Position numbers and translations under genes: made by a program. A model generated the notes under the pieces. The model was given only the letters and a program-made list of their open reading frames with translations. It was not told the origin of the DNA and did no database searches. Positions 8,705-14,944 of a stretch of DNA of 18,120 nt are shown in pieces (position 1 is the first letter of the stretch; each line of letters starts with the position of its first letter). Location: positions 1-18,120 of the forward strand of contig NZ_DITB01000092.1 in the NCBI RefSeq assembly GCF_002422095.1. Reading direction: 5' to 3'. This stretch comes from Flavobacterium sp. UBA6195 (GTDB lineage: Bacteria; Bacteroidota; Bacteroidia; Flavobacteriales; Flavobacteriaceae).

Positions 8705-9085
8705 ATGGTAGAGGAGCAAATTAGATATTCAGACGCCGATTTAGCTGAATTCAAAGCGTTAATTCAAGCTAAATTAGAAAAAGCTAAAAGCGATTTAGAG
8801 CTAATTAAAAGTGCTTATATGAATGATTTAAATAATGGAACTGATGATACATCGCCAACATTTAAAGCATTTGAAGAAGGAAGCGAAACGATGAGCAAAG
8901 AAGCTAATTCGCAGTTAGCTATTCGTCAAGAAAAATTCATTAGAGATTTAAAAAATGCCTTAATTCGTATCGAGAACAAAACCTATGGTATTTGTAAGGT
9001 TACTGGCAAATTAATTAATAAAGAAAGATTAAAAATCGTTCCTCATGCCACTATGAGTATCGAGGCAAAAAACTTGCAACGTTAA
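8705..9085 (+). CDS. DksA/TraR-family protein with degenerate zinc finger
   Basis: The 126-residue protein has the DksA plan: a helical coiled-coil region (about 8-92) and a C-terminal globular part with ENKTYGICKVTGKLI. DksA/TraR proteins enter the RNA polymerase secondary channel and modulate initiation, often with ppGpp. The four zinc-ligand positions of E. coli DksA, spaced 3, 18 and 3, correspond here to C97, T100, S118 and A121, so only one cysteine survives and zinc binding is unlikely. The DxxDxA motif of the E. coli coiled-coil tip is not evident; the tip region reads GTDDTSPTFKAFEEG (45-59). The protein's exact role is therefore uncertain. It follows ileS by 48 bp and is closed by a strong terminator 20 bp after its stop. 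ileS, dksA-like and lspA form a familiar flavobacterial order. Confidence 0.85.
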   Translation: MVEEQIRYSDADLAEFKALIQAKLEKAKSDLELIKSAYMNDLNNGTDDTSPTFKAFEEGSETMSKEANSQLAIRQEKFIRDLKNALIRIENKTYGICKVTGKLINKERLKIVPHATMSIEAKNLQR

Positions 9086-9105
9086 TCTTTTTACAAAATT
9101 ATACT

Positions 9106-9129
9106 AACGCTCCGTTTGGGGCGTTTTTT
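9106..9129 (+). terminator. Rho-independent terminator after the DksA-like gene
   Basis: The 8-bp stem AACGCTCC/GGGGCGTT (9106-9113 with 9118-9125, one G-T pair) encloses the loop GTTT. It runs into six T residues at 9124-9129. It ends the ileS/DksA-like transcript, so lspA should have its own promoter. Confidence 0.88.
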
Positions 9130-9145
9130 ATTTGATAAATTCCAC

Positions 9146-9153
9146 TATTTTTG
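9146..9153 (+). promoter_or_regulatory. Possible -7 promoter box for lspA
   Basis: TATTTTTG is a perfect match to TAnnTTTG and lies 14 nt before the preferred lspA ATG, just downstream of the terminator. No -33 TTG sits at the usual distance: the nearest TTTG, at 9131-9134, leaves only 11 bp. The full promoter is therefore unproven. Confidence 0.4.
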
Positions 9154-9167
9154 CAAAAAAATTGAAC

Positions 9168-9803
9168 ATGTCGTTAAAGAAAGCCTATTTATTAATCATT
9201 GCTATTTTATTAATTGATCAGATTTCAAAAATCTATATCAAAACACATTTTTTTATTGGAGAATCCATAAAAGTAATGGGTTTAGATTGGTTTCAAATTC
9301 ATTTTATAGAGAATGAAGGTATGGCTTGGGGAGCAGAAATTCCAGGTGAACATGGGAAATTAATCTTAACCTTATTCCGAATTGTAGCTGTAGGTGGAAT
9401 CGCCTGGTGGTTATGGGATTCGGTTAAAAATAAAGCTTCAAATTATTTAATTGTAGCCATTGCTTTGATTTTCACCGGCGCTTTAGGAAATATTATCGAT
9501 TCTGTTTTTTACGGAGTTATTTTTAACGATAGTTATCATCAAGTTGCAACCGCTTTTTCAGACCAACCTTATGGGACTTGGTTCCATGGAGAAGTAGTAG
9601 ATATGTTCTATTTTCCAATGTGGGAAGGTAATTTACCTTCTTGGTTGCCAATTTGGGGTGGAAAACACTTCACTTTCTTCAACGCTATTTTCAACGTAGC
9701 CGATGTGGCGATTTCAACGGGTGTTGGGATTTTAATCGTATTTAACAAAAGAGCTTTTGCTCATGCGGATAAAGAGGAAGAAACTAATCAAACTCAAGAA
9801 TAA
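9168..9803 (+). CDS. lspA: Lipoprotein signal peptidase LspA (signal peptidase II)
   Basis: The 211-residue inner-membrane aspartyl protease cleaves prolipoprotein signal peptides before the lipidated cysteine. LspA signatures appear in order: D17-Q18 in the first helix, ENEGMAWG (48-55, the NxGxAxG motif), GNIIDS (107-112), VVDMF with catalytic D145, and FNVADVAI with catalytic D179. There are about four membrane segments. The loop between GNIID and VVD is long (about 112-142), as is usual in Bacteroidota LspA. ATG at 9168 is preferred to the in-frame TTG at 9132, which lies upstream of the -7-like box and would add 12 residues before the natural MSLKKAYLLI start. The tail (196-211) is charged and cytoplasmic. 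It overlaps the next gene by 1 nt (TAATG). Confidence 0.96.
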   Translation: MSLKKAYLLIIAILLIDQISKIYIKTHFFIGESIKVMGLDWFQIHFIENEGMAWGAEIPGEHGKLILTLFRIVAVGGIAWWLWDSVKNKASNYLIVAIALIFTGALGNIIDSVFYGVIFNDSYHQVATAFSDQPYGTWFHGEVVDMFYFPMWEGNLPSWLPIWGGKHFTFFNAIFNVADVAISTGVGILIVFNKRAFAHADKEEETNQTQE

Positions 9804-10084
9804 TGTTTCCTACAGATTCTGAATTTACACTTTTATACTTTGTGTATTTTTCGGTATTTGCTTATTTTCTTTTGGGATTAATTTTTACTAAAAGAACTAC
9901 TTATAAAGTGAATTTGATTATTTTTTTGATCTATTTCTTTCTGATGTTTTATGTTTTTTTAGATGAAGATAATTTCAAAGGAGGAAATTCATTAGCAGTT
10001 CTTTTATCAGGTGGATTTTTTGTTATAACCCATATTTTCATCTATGGCTTAGTAGAATTGATTATGAATTTTAGAATGAGATAA
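9803..10084 (+). CDS. Small hypothetical membrane protein, coupled to lspA
   Basis: The 93-residue protein is not a family I recognise. It has three hydrophobic segments (about 9-28, 35-53 and 65-87) separated by short loops, KRTTYK and DEDNFKGGNS, and a basic end (NFRMR). There is no cysteine, so it is not a lipoprotein. Its ATG overlaps the lspA stop by one base, which strongly suggests translational coupling and expression with lspA. Its 3' end overlaps the end of the convergent cyclo-ligase gene by 14 bp, leaving no room for a terminator between them. Function unknown. Confidence 0.8.
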   Translation: MFPTDSEFTLLYFVYFSVFAYFLLGLIFTKRTTYKVNLIIFLIYFFLMFYVFLDEDNFKGGNSLAVLLSGGFFVITHIFIYGLVELIMNFRMR

Positions 10085-10634
10085 TCCCCTCAGGCGTCAC
10101 ACAAAAATCCAATTTTACATCATTTTCCGAAACATCGTTAATTTTTTCTTCTGGAGGAAAGAAGGATAATCCAATTTTAATCGTTTCGGGCTTGCATTTG
10201 CTTAGAAAGTTATCGTAGAAACCTTTTCCGTAACCCACGCGGTTTCCTTGCTTGTCGTAGGCTAAAAGCGGTACAAAAACCACATCAATTTTCGTGTCAG
10301 GAACTTCTAAACCATCAACCGGTTCTGGAACGTTGTAACTGTTTTTTTTGATTTTGGTATTATCGGTTAATAAAAAATGCATCATTCCTAAAGTAGCAAA
10401 TTCGCACTTCGAAATGACGATTTCTTTATCTTTTCCCGCTAAAATTTGAAGAATATATTCGGTATTGATTTCTTTTTGCTCTTCAATCGTTAAAAACAAA
10501 TGATAATACAATTTGTCCCAAATGTCCATACGCAACAATTGGTTCGCAATCGCCAAACTTTTGTCTTCGATTTCTTCTTGAGTTAACTTTTGCCTTTCAA
10601 CTTTTGCCTTTTGCCTTAACGATTTCTTATCCAT
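10071..10634 (-). CDS. 5-formyltetrahydrofolate cyclo-ligase
   Basis: The 187-residue cytoplasmic enzyme converts 5-formyl-THF to 5,10-methenyl-THF using ATP. The N-terminal KKSLRQKAKVERQKLTQEE matches the family's basic first helix. HLFLTIEEQKEINTE (45-59) is the substrate-side segment, and the hallmark GNRVGYGKGFYD is at 130-141, near PLLAYD. Length is normal. The ATG lies 8 bp inside the upstream decarboxylase gene, so the two are co-translated. Codons 7-16 consist of a TTTTGCC-type heptamer repeat (see separate entry). The stop overlaps the convergent 93-residue gene. The gene is variously named fthC, ygfA, fau or mthfs. Confidence 0.94.
   Translation of the reverse strand: MDKKSLRQKAKVERQKLTQEEIEDKSLAIANQLLRMDIWDKLYYHLFLTIEEQKEINTEYILQILAGKDKEIVISKCEFATLGMMHFLLTDNTKIKKNSYNVPEPVDGLEVPDTKIDVVFVPLLAYDKQGNRVGYGKGFYDNFLSKCKPETIKIGLSFFPPEEKINDVSENDVKLDFCVTPEGIISF
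10587..10614 (+). repeat. Heptamer repeat (CTTTTGC)n inside the cyclo-ligase gene
   Basis: Four in-register 7-bp units (CTTTTGC, CTTTCAA, CTTTTGC, CTTTTGC) lie in the 5' end of the - strand cyclo-ligase gene. They encode residues 7-16, where the duplicated RQK reflects three units being 21 bp or seven codons. The same heptamer family occurs upstream of ileS. Confidence 0.75.
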
Positions 10635-11865
10635 TTACAGACGCTTTTAATTCGTCTATAAATTTAGTCAAATGTTCTACTTCTACGTGATCCATTAACA
10701 CAATTTTGTACCATTTGTTATTTTCGTTGTGTTGTTGTGGCACCAAATCATATTTTTCAGCAATTTTTTCTGGAATAGATTCCGAATGAATCGTTACGAT
10801 ATTCATAAACGGTTCACGGAAATATTGGATATTTAGTTTATCTAATTCGTTACATAAAAATTGAGTACGCATTTGCAAAATACTCACTTTTTCAAACCAT
10901 CCATAAGCACCGTATGTAAATAAAATCATCCAAACTGCAACCGCATTCGCTCCAGAACGACTTCCGCAAAGCGTTAAATCCATGCCTTCTACGTATTCTG
11001 CTTCTTTGGTTAATACGTTTTCGATTAAACCTTTTCGGCAAACAAAAACACCTGTTCCATAAGGAGCTTGCAACATTTTGTGCGCATCAATGGTAATCGA
11101 ACTAATTTTCGGATTACTAAAGTTAATTTTTGAATTTTGATTACTAAACGGATACACAAATCCGCCATAAGCGCCATCAATATGCAAACGATACGTCGCA
11201 TTATTTTTTTCCAATGCAGAAGTATACACATCCGGATTATCCACAGAACCAAACATTGTAGTCGCCATATTGGAAACGGCAATGAAGTATTTTTTTCCTT
11301 TATTTTTAGCTTCCGAAATGATATTGTCTAAAGCAATCGGATCAATTTCACGGTTTTCAAACCCTACCGGAATTTTCAACCAATCGATTTGCAATAAATT
11401 AGAAGCTTTTGGAATGGAATAATGTGTGTCTTCCGAAGCTAAAATGGCAATTTCCTCTAATTTCGCATCGAATTTATGCATGAATTCATTTCTAAAAACC
11501 CAAATCGCTTGAATATTCGCTTCCGTTCCACCAGGAGCGATGTAACCGTCAAATTCGTTTTCTTTGGCTTTAAAAATATCAACCGCAATGACGTTTAAAA
11601 CTTCACGCTCAATTTCTTGTGTGCCATAAAATGCTTTTTCCGAAGTGCCAAAAGTATGACACCCAATATTATTTGGATTGGCAACATAAGTTTGAAGTGT
11701 TGGTGCATCTTTTAAAAAAGGCGCATCATCATAAAAAACGCGATTATCTAATTTAGACGCTGGATATCCTAATGAAGCGTCTTTTGAGAAATTTACATTA
11801 TCGTGTAAAGCCTTTTCAATACGGGCTTTTCTTTCTTCTTGTGTTAATTTTTTCCAGAAGTTCAT
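10627..11865 (-). CDS. Group II pyridoxal-5'-phosphate-dependent decarboxylase
   Basis: The 412-residue fold-type I PLP enzyme shows GYIAPGGTEANIQA (108-120) for phosphate binding, H148 (DTHYS) as the ring-stacking residue, D230 in LHIDGAYGG for the pyridine nitrogen, and K263 in DAHKMLQAPYG as the Schiff-base lysine. This belongs to the glutamate/aspartate/histidine decarboxylase group. The substrate is not certain. Aspartate is attractive because the nearest upstream gene is aspartoacylase-like, but glutamate, histidine or an aromatic amino acid remain possible. It is followed with an 8-bp overlap by the cyclo-ligase gene and preceded by the M14 gene 56 bp upstream, so the three could form one - strand unit. 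The ATG gives a normal N-terminus. Confidence 0.85.
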   Translation of the reverse strand: MNFWKKLTQEERKARIEKALHDNVNFSKDASLGYPASKLDNRVFYDDAPFLKDAPTLQTYVANPNNIGCHTFGTSEKAFYGTQEIEREVLNVIAVDIFKAKENEFDGYIAPGGTEANIQAIWVFRNEFMHKFDAKLEEIAILASEDTHYSIPKASNLLQIDWLKIPVGFENREIDPIALDNIISEAKNKGKKYFIAVSNMATTMFGSVDNPDVYTSALEKNNATYRLHIDGAYGGFVYPFSNQNSKINFSNPKISSITIDAHKMLQAPYGTGVFVCRKGLIENVLTKEAEYVEGMDLTLCGSRSGANAVAVWMILFTYGAYGWFEKVSILQMRTQFLCNELDKLNIQYFREPFMNIVTIHSESIPEKIAEKYDLVPQQHNENNKWYKIVLMDHVEVEHLTKFIDELKASVNG

Positions 11866-11881
11866 ACCTAAAAATTTTTGG

Positions 11882-11889
11882 CGAATTTA
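11882..11889 (-). promoter_or_regulatory. Weak -7-like box upstream of the PLP decarboxylase
   Basis: On the - strand this reads TAAATTCG, one mismatch from TAnnTTTG, and ends 16 nt before the ATG in the 56-bp gap. The only TTG upstream (11902-11904) is 12 bp away, too close for the consensus. Read-through from the M14 gene is equally plausible. Confidence 0.28.
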
Positions 11890-11921
11890 CAGTGGATATA
11901 CCAATAAAAATATGATAATTG

Positions 11922-12896
11922 TTAGCTTTCCAATTCTAACTGGGTTGAGATATGAAAAATAGCATCGCCTTGGTAAATAATCGGAGCGTTATTTACATTG
12001 ATGATATAACCTTCATGTGATGCTTTTACTTTATGTTCGATTTTTCCATATGGATCAGAAATAGTAGCTAATAATTCGCCTTTTTTGACAAAACTTCCAA
12101 TTGTTGTTAAACCATGAAACATACCGGAATATTTCGCTCTTATCCAACTCGATTTTTCAATATAAATGGTTTTATTTTGAGGATTAGTTACTTTTTTTCT
12201 CGGATTTAGCATTTCTAAATGGTTTAGAAATCGTTTAGTTCCTTCTACCGCTTCTTCGGTAACTTGAAGATTTAAATCCAATGATTTTCCACCTTCAAAA
12301 AGCAACATTTTAACCCCTAATTTATCACAAGAATTTCGAAACGAACCTGAAATATTTTTCGAATACAAGGTAAAAGGCGCATTGAAAACATCCGAAAGTT
12401 CTTTTAATTCTGAATTTTCTGGAACAATTCTAATTTGAGGGGCATTAAAACGACTCGCACCACCAGCATGAAAATCGATGGCATAATCTACATGAGGCAT
12501 AATTTCTTTCAAAATGTAATACGCAAAACGACTGGCTAAAGAACCTGTTTTACTTCCAGGAAAAACCCGATTCAAATCGCGACCATCGGGAAATTCACGC
12601 GTTTGATTGACAAATCCGAAAATATTAATAATTGGGATGCAAATAATTGTGCCACGTTTTGGTTTGTTGATTTTTTGAATAATTAACTGACGCACAATTT
12701 CAGTTCCGTTGATTTCATCGCCATGCAAACAAGCCGTGAATAAAACCGTTGGACCATCAAGTTTTGAACGTTCCACAATTATTGGAATTTTCAATTTGTT
12801 CATGGTGTGCAACTTGGCAATTTCCATGTTAATGGTTTTGCTTTCGCCCGCTAAAATGGTTTCTTTTAGTATTACAAGTGGTTTTGAGGCTGTCAT
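11922..12896 (-). CDS. M14-family succinylglutamate desuccinylase / aspartoacylase-like hydrolase
   Basis: The 324-residue zinc hydrolase has the first two metal ligands, H58 and E61, in CLHGDEINGTE. The third is H143 in AIDFHAGGASR, and the catalytic glutamate is E201 in LLFEGGKS. GRDLNRVFPG (105-114) is the substrate-carboxylate/arginine motif of the AstE/AspA branch. The C-terminal 80 residues (about 245-320: GMFHGLTTIGSFVKKGELLATI and following) form a barrel-sandwich-like domain resembling the lipoyl/biotinyl fold, common in bacterial members. The family removes N-acyl groups or glutamate-type tails from small molecules or peptides; the substrate is undetermined. No RimK-type ligase, a frequent partner, is in this window. 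It is transcribed divergently from uvrC and may lead the decarboxylase and cyclo-ligase genes. Confidence 0.9.
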   Translation of the reverse strand: MTASKPLVILKETILAGESKTINMEIAKLHTMNKLKIPIIVERSKLDGPTVLFTACLHGDEINGTEIVRQLIIQKINKPKRGTIICIPIINIFGFVNQTREFPDGRDLNRVFPGSKTGSLASRFAYYILKEIMPHVDYAIDFHAGGASRFNAPQIRIVPENSELKELSDVFNAPFTLYSKNISGSFRNSCDKLGVKMLLFEGGKSLDLNLQVTEEAVEGTKRFLNHLEMLNPRKKVTNPQNKTIYIEKSSWIRAKYSGMFHGLTTIGSFVKKGELLATISDPYGKIEHKVKASHEGYIINVNNAPIIYQGDAIFHISTQLELES

Positions 12897-12927
12897 TTGG
12901 TTGATTCTAAGGTGTTAAAAATACGAA

Positions 12928-12957
12928 AAGTTCAAGAACAAGGGCAAGTTCAAGTTC
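12928..12957 (+). repeat. Hexamer array AAGNNC x5
   Basis: Five consecutive in-register hexamers: AAGTTC, AAGAAC, AAGGGC, AAGTTC, AAGTTC. They lie just upstream of the - strand M14 gene, in the divergent intergenic region (12897-13138). Confidence 0.75.
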
Positions 12958-13005
12958 AAAAATCAATTTTTTATTGGGATACAGATTTAAAATAAAAAGT
13001 TTAAT

Positions 13006-13040
13006 CGCAAAGAGCGCAAAGATTTACGCCAAGTTCGCAA
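13006..13040 (+). repeat. CGCAAAG-type degenerate intergenic repeat
   Basis: CGCAAAG occurs at 13006-13012 and again at 13015-13021, followed by related ACGCCAAGTTCGCAA at 13026-13040. The pattern resembles the CGCAAAGTTCGCAAAG elements scattered between genes in many flavobacterial genomes. That comparison comes from general knowledge, not a search. Confidence 0.65.
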
Positions 13041-13048
13041 TTTTTAAA

Positions 13049-13098
13049 ATCCGTCCAATTTGCGCTGCAAAGCATCCGTTTCATCTGCGTGCCAATTA
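13049..13098 (+). repeat. Imperfect 25-bp tandem duplication (ATCCGT...TGCG)
   Basis: Unit 1 (13049-13073) and unit 2 (13074-13098) both start ATCCGT and share TGCG at the same offset, with about two thirds of positions identical. It lies immediately 5' of the uvrC -7 box. It resembles the dispersed 'ATCCGTTTAATCTGCG' intergenic sequences seen in flavobacteria. Confidence 0.65.
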
Positions 13099-13110
13099 AA
13101 ACAATTCTAT

Positions 13111-13118
13111 TATCTTTG
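13111..13118 (+). promoter_or_regulatory. Putative -7 promoter box for uvrC
   Basis: TATCTTTG matches TAnnTTTG exactly and ends 20 nt before the uvrC ATG. No TTG is present 17-23 bp upstream, so only the -7 half is supported. Confidence 0.45.
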
Positions 13119-13138
13119 TTCTATCATCTTTCAATAAA

Positions 13139-14944
13139 ATGCAAACACCATTAGAACTTCAAATCCAAACTTTACCTGATAATCCGGGTGTGTATCAGTA
13201 TTATGATAAGGAAGGAAAAATTCTATATGTTGGGAAGGCGAAAAACTTAAAAAAACGTGTTCAATCGTATTTTACTAAGAATCATGATAATTATAAAACT
13301 TCGGTTTTAGTTAAGAAGATAGTTACGATAAAACACATTGTTGTTCCTACGGAAACCGATGCATTATTGTTGGAAAACAACCTGATTAAAAAGCTGCAAC
13401 CGCGTTACAATGTCTTGCTTCGCGATGACAAAACGTATCCTTGGATTTGTATTAAAAATGAACGATTTCCAAGAATATTCTCTACCCGAAAAATGATTAA
13501 AGATGGTTCGGAATATTTTGGACCTTACACCAGTTTTAAAACGGTTCATACGATTTTAGATTTAATTAAAGAATTGTATCCATTACGAACTTGTACTTAC
13601 GATTTATCGAAAGCAAATGTTGATACGGGAAAATTTAAAGTGTGTTTGGAATATCATATTGGCAATTGTAAAGGCGCTTGTGAAGGTTATGAAACGGCTG
13701 AAAACTATCAAAATCAAGTCGAAAAAATCCGTCAAATTTTAAAGGGAAATTTCAAAGAAAGTTTGAAAGATTTCAAGAAATTAATGACCGATTTGGCGAT
13801 GGAAATGAAGTTTGAAGAAGCGCAAAAAATCAAAGAAAAAATTGAAGTTTTAGAAAATTACCAATCGCGTTCTACGGTTTTGAATCCGAAAATTACCAAT
13901 TTGGATGTGTTTTCGATTATTTCCGATGAAACGATGGCGTATGTGAACTTTTTGCAGATTTCGCATGGAGCAATCGTTCGTTCGCACACGTTAGAATTGA
14001 AGAAAAAATTAGACGAAACCAACGAAGAATTACTAGAATTAGCCGTTGTTGAATTACGCGAACGTTTTCATTTGAATGCCCGAGAAATTGTCGTTCCATT
14101 TGCAATAGATTTAGGAGAAAATGTAAAAGTAACCGTACCTCAATTAGGTGATAAAAAGCAAATTTTAGATTTATCAGAGCGTAACGCCAAATTTTATCGA
14201 TTAGATCAATTAAAGCAAATTCAAATCGTTGATCCAGAACGTCATACGAATCGTATCATGGCACAAATGCAGAAAGATTTGCGTTTATCAGTAGAGCCAA
14301 GACATATCGAGTGTTTCGATAACTCGAATATTCAAGGAACTAACCCTGTTTCGGCTTGTGTGGTGTTTAAAGATGGGAAACCAAGTAAAAAAGATTACCG
14401 TCATTTCAACATTAAAACAGTTGAAGGTCCAAATGATTTTGCTTCGATGGAAGAAGTGGTGTATCGAAGATACAAACGCATGTTAGATGAAAATCAACCT
14501 TTACCGCAATTGATTATTATTGATGGTGGAAAAGGGCAATTATCTTCGGCTTTAAAAAGTATTGATGATTTAGGATTACGAGGAAAAATTGCCATTATCG
14601 GAATTGCAAAACGTTTGGAAGAATTGTTTTATCCGGGTGATTCGGTGCCGTTGTATTTGGATAAAAAATCGGAAACCTTGAAAGTGATTCAGTATTTACG
14701 AAACGAAGCGCATCGATTTGGAATTACCCATCATCGCGATAAAAGAAGTAAATCGGCTTTAACCAATAGTTTGGAAAGTATTCCAGGAATCGGTGAAAAA
14801 ACGATGATTACTTTAATGAAACATTTCAAAAGTGTTAAAAGATTGCAAAATGCCGACGAAAAAGCAATTTCTGAAGTTGTAGGTGTTTCAAAAGCCAAAA
14901 AAATTTCCGACTTTTACAAGACAATTCAATCTGAAAATAAATAA
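13139..14944 (+). CDS. uvrC: Excinuclease ABC subunit C
   Basis: The 601-residue nucleotide-excision-repair endonuclease makes both incisions around the UvrB-marked lesion. The N-terminal GIY-YIG domain shows GVYQYY (17-22), ILYVGKA (28-34), R40 and E79. Cysteines at 152, 169, 177 and 181 match the spacing of the iron-sulfur-cluster cysteines described for UvrC. The UVR motif that contacts UvrB lies at about 208-243. The RNase H-like second nuclease domain has FDNSN (D394), IDGGKGQL (D462) and a HRFGITHHR segment (525-533) supplying the catalytic histidine region. Tandem helix-hairpin-helix motifs (547-590, SIPGIGEKT and VVGVSKAKK) end the protein. The stop overlaps the ATG of the patatin gene by one base. 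Confidence 0.97.
   Translation: MQTPLELQIQTLPDNPGVYQYYDKEGKILYVGKAKNLKKRVQSYFTKNHDNYKTSVLVKKIVTIKHIVVPTETDALLLENNLIKKLQPRYNVLLRDDKTYPWICIKNERFPRIFSTRKMIKDGSEYFGPYTSFKTVHTILDLIKELYPLRTCTYDLSKANVDTGKFKVCLEYHIGNCKGACEGYETAENYQNQVEKIRQILKGNFKESLKDFKKLMTDLAMEMKFEEAQKIKEKIEVLENYQSRSTVLNPKITNLDVFSIISDETMAYVNFLQISHGAIVRSHTLELKKKLDETNEELLELAVVELRERFHLNAREIVVPFAIDLGENVKVTVPQLGDKKQILDLSERNAKFYRLDQLKQIQIVDPERHTNRIMAQMQKDLRLSVEPRHIECFDNSNIQGTNPVSACVVFKDGKPSKKDYRHFNIKTVEGPNDFASMEEVVYRRYKRMLDENQPLPQLIIIDGGKGQLSSALKSIDDLGLRGKIAIIGIAKRLEELFYPGDSVPLYLDKKSETLKVIQYLRNEAHRFGITHHRDKRSKSALTNSLESIPGIGEKTMITLMKHFKSVKRLQNADEKAISEVVGVSKAKKISDFYKTIQSENK

Noticed and set aside
8044..8754. Antisense open frames of 130 and 103 codons across the 3' end of ileS
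   Set aside because: They lie opposite the well-conserved IleRS C-terminal region and the start of the DksA-like gene. Their translations show no recognisable motif, which is expected from shadow frames.
9132..9167. TTG start for lspA
   Set aside because: It sits upstream of the -7-like box and just after the terminator tail. ATG 9168 gives the standard LspA N-terminus.
11137..11331. + strand 64-codon frame inside the PLP decarboxylase
   Set aside because: Complement of a conserved catalytic-domain segment; shadow frame.
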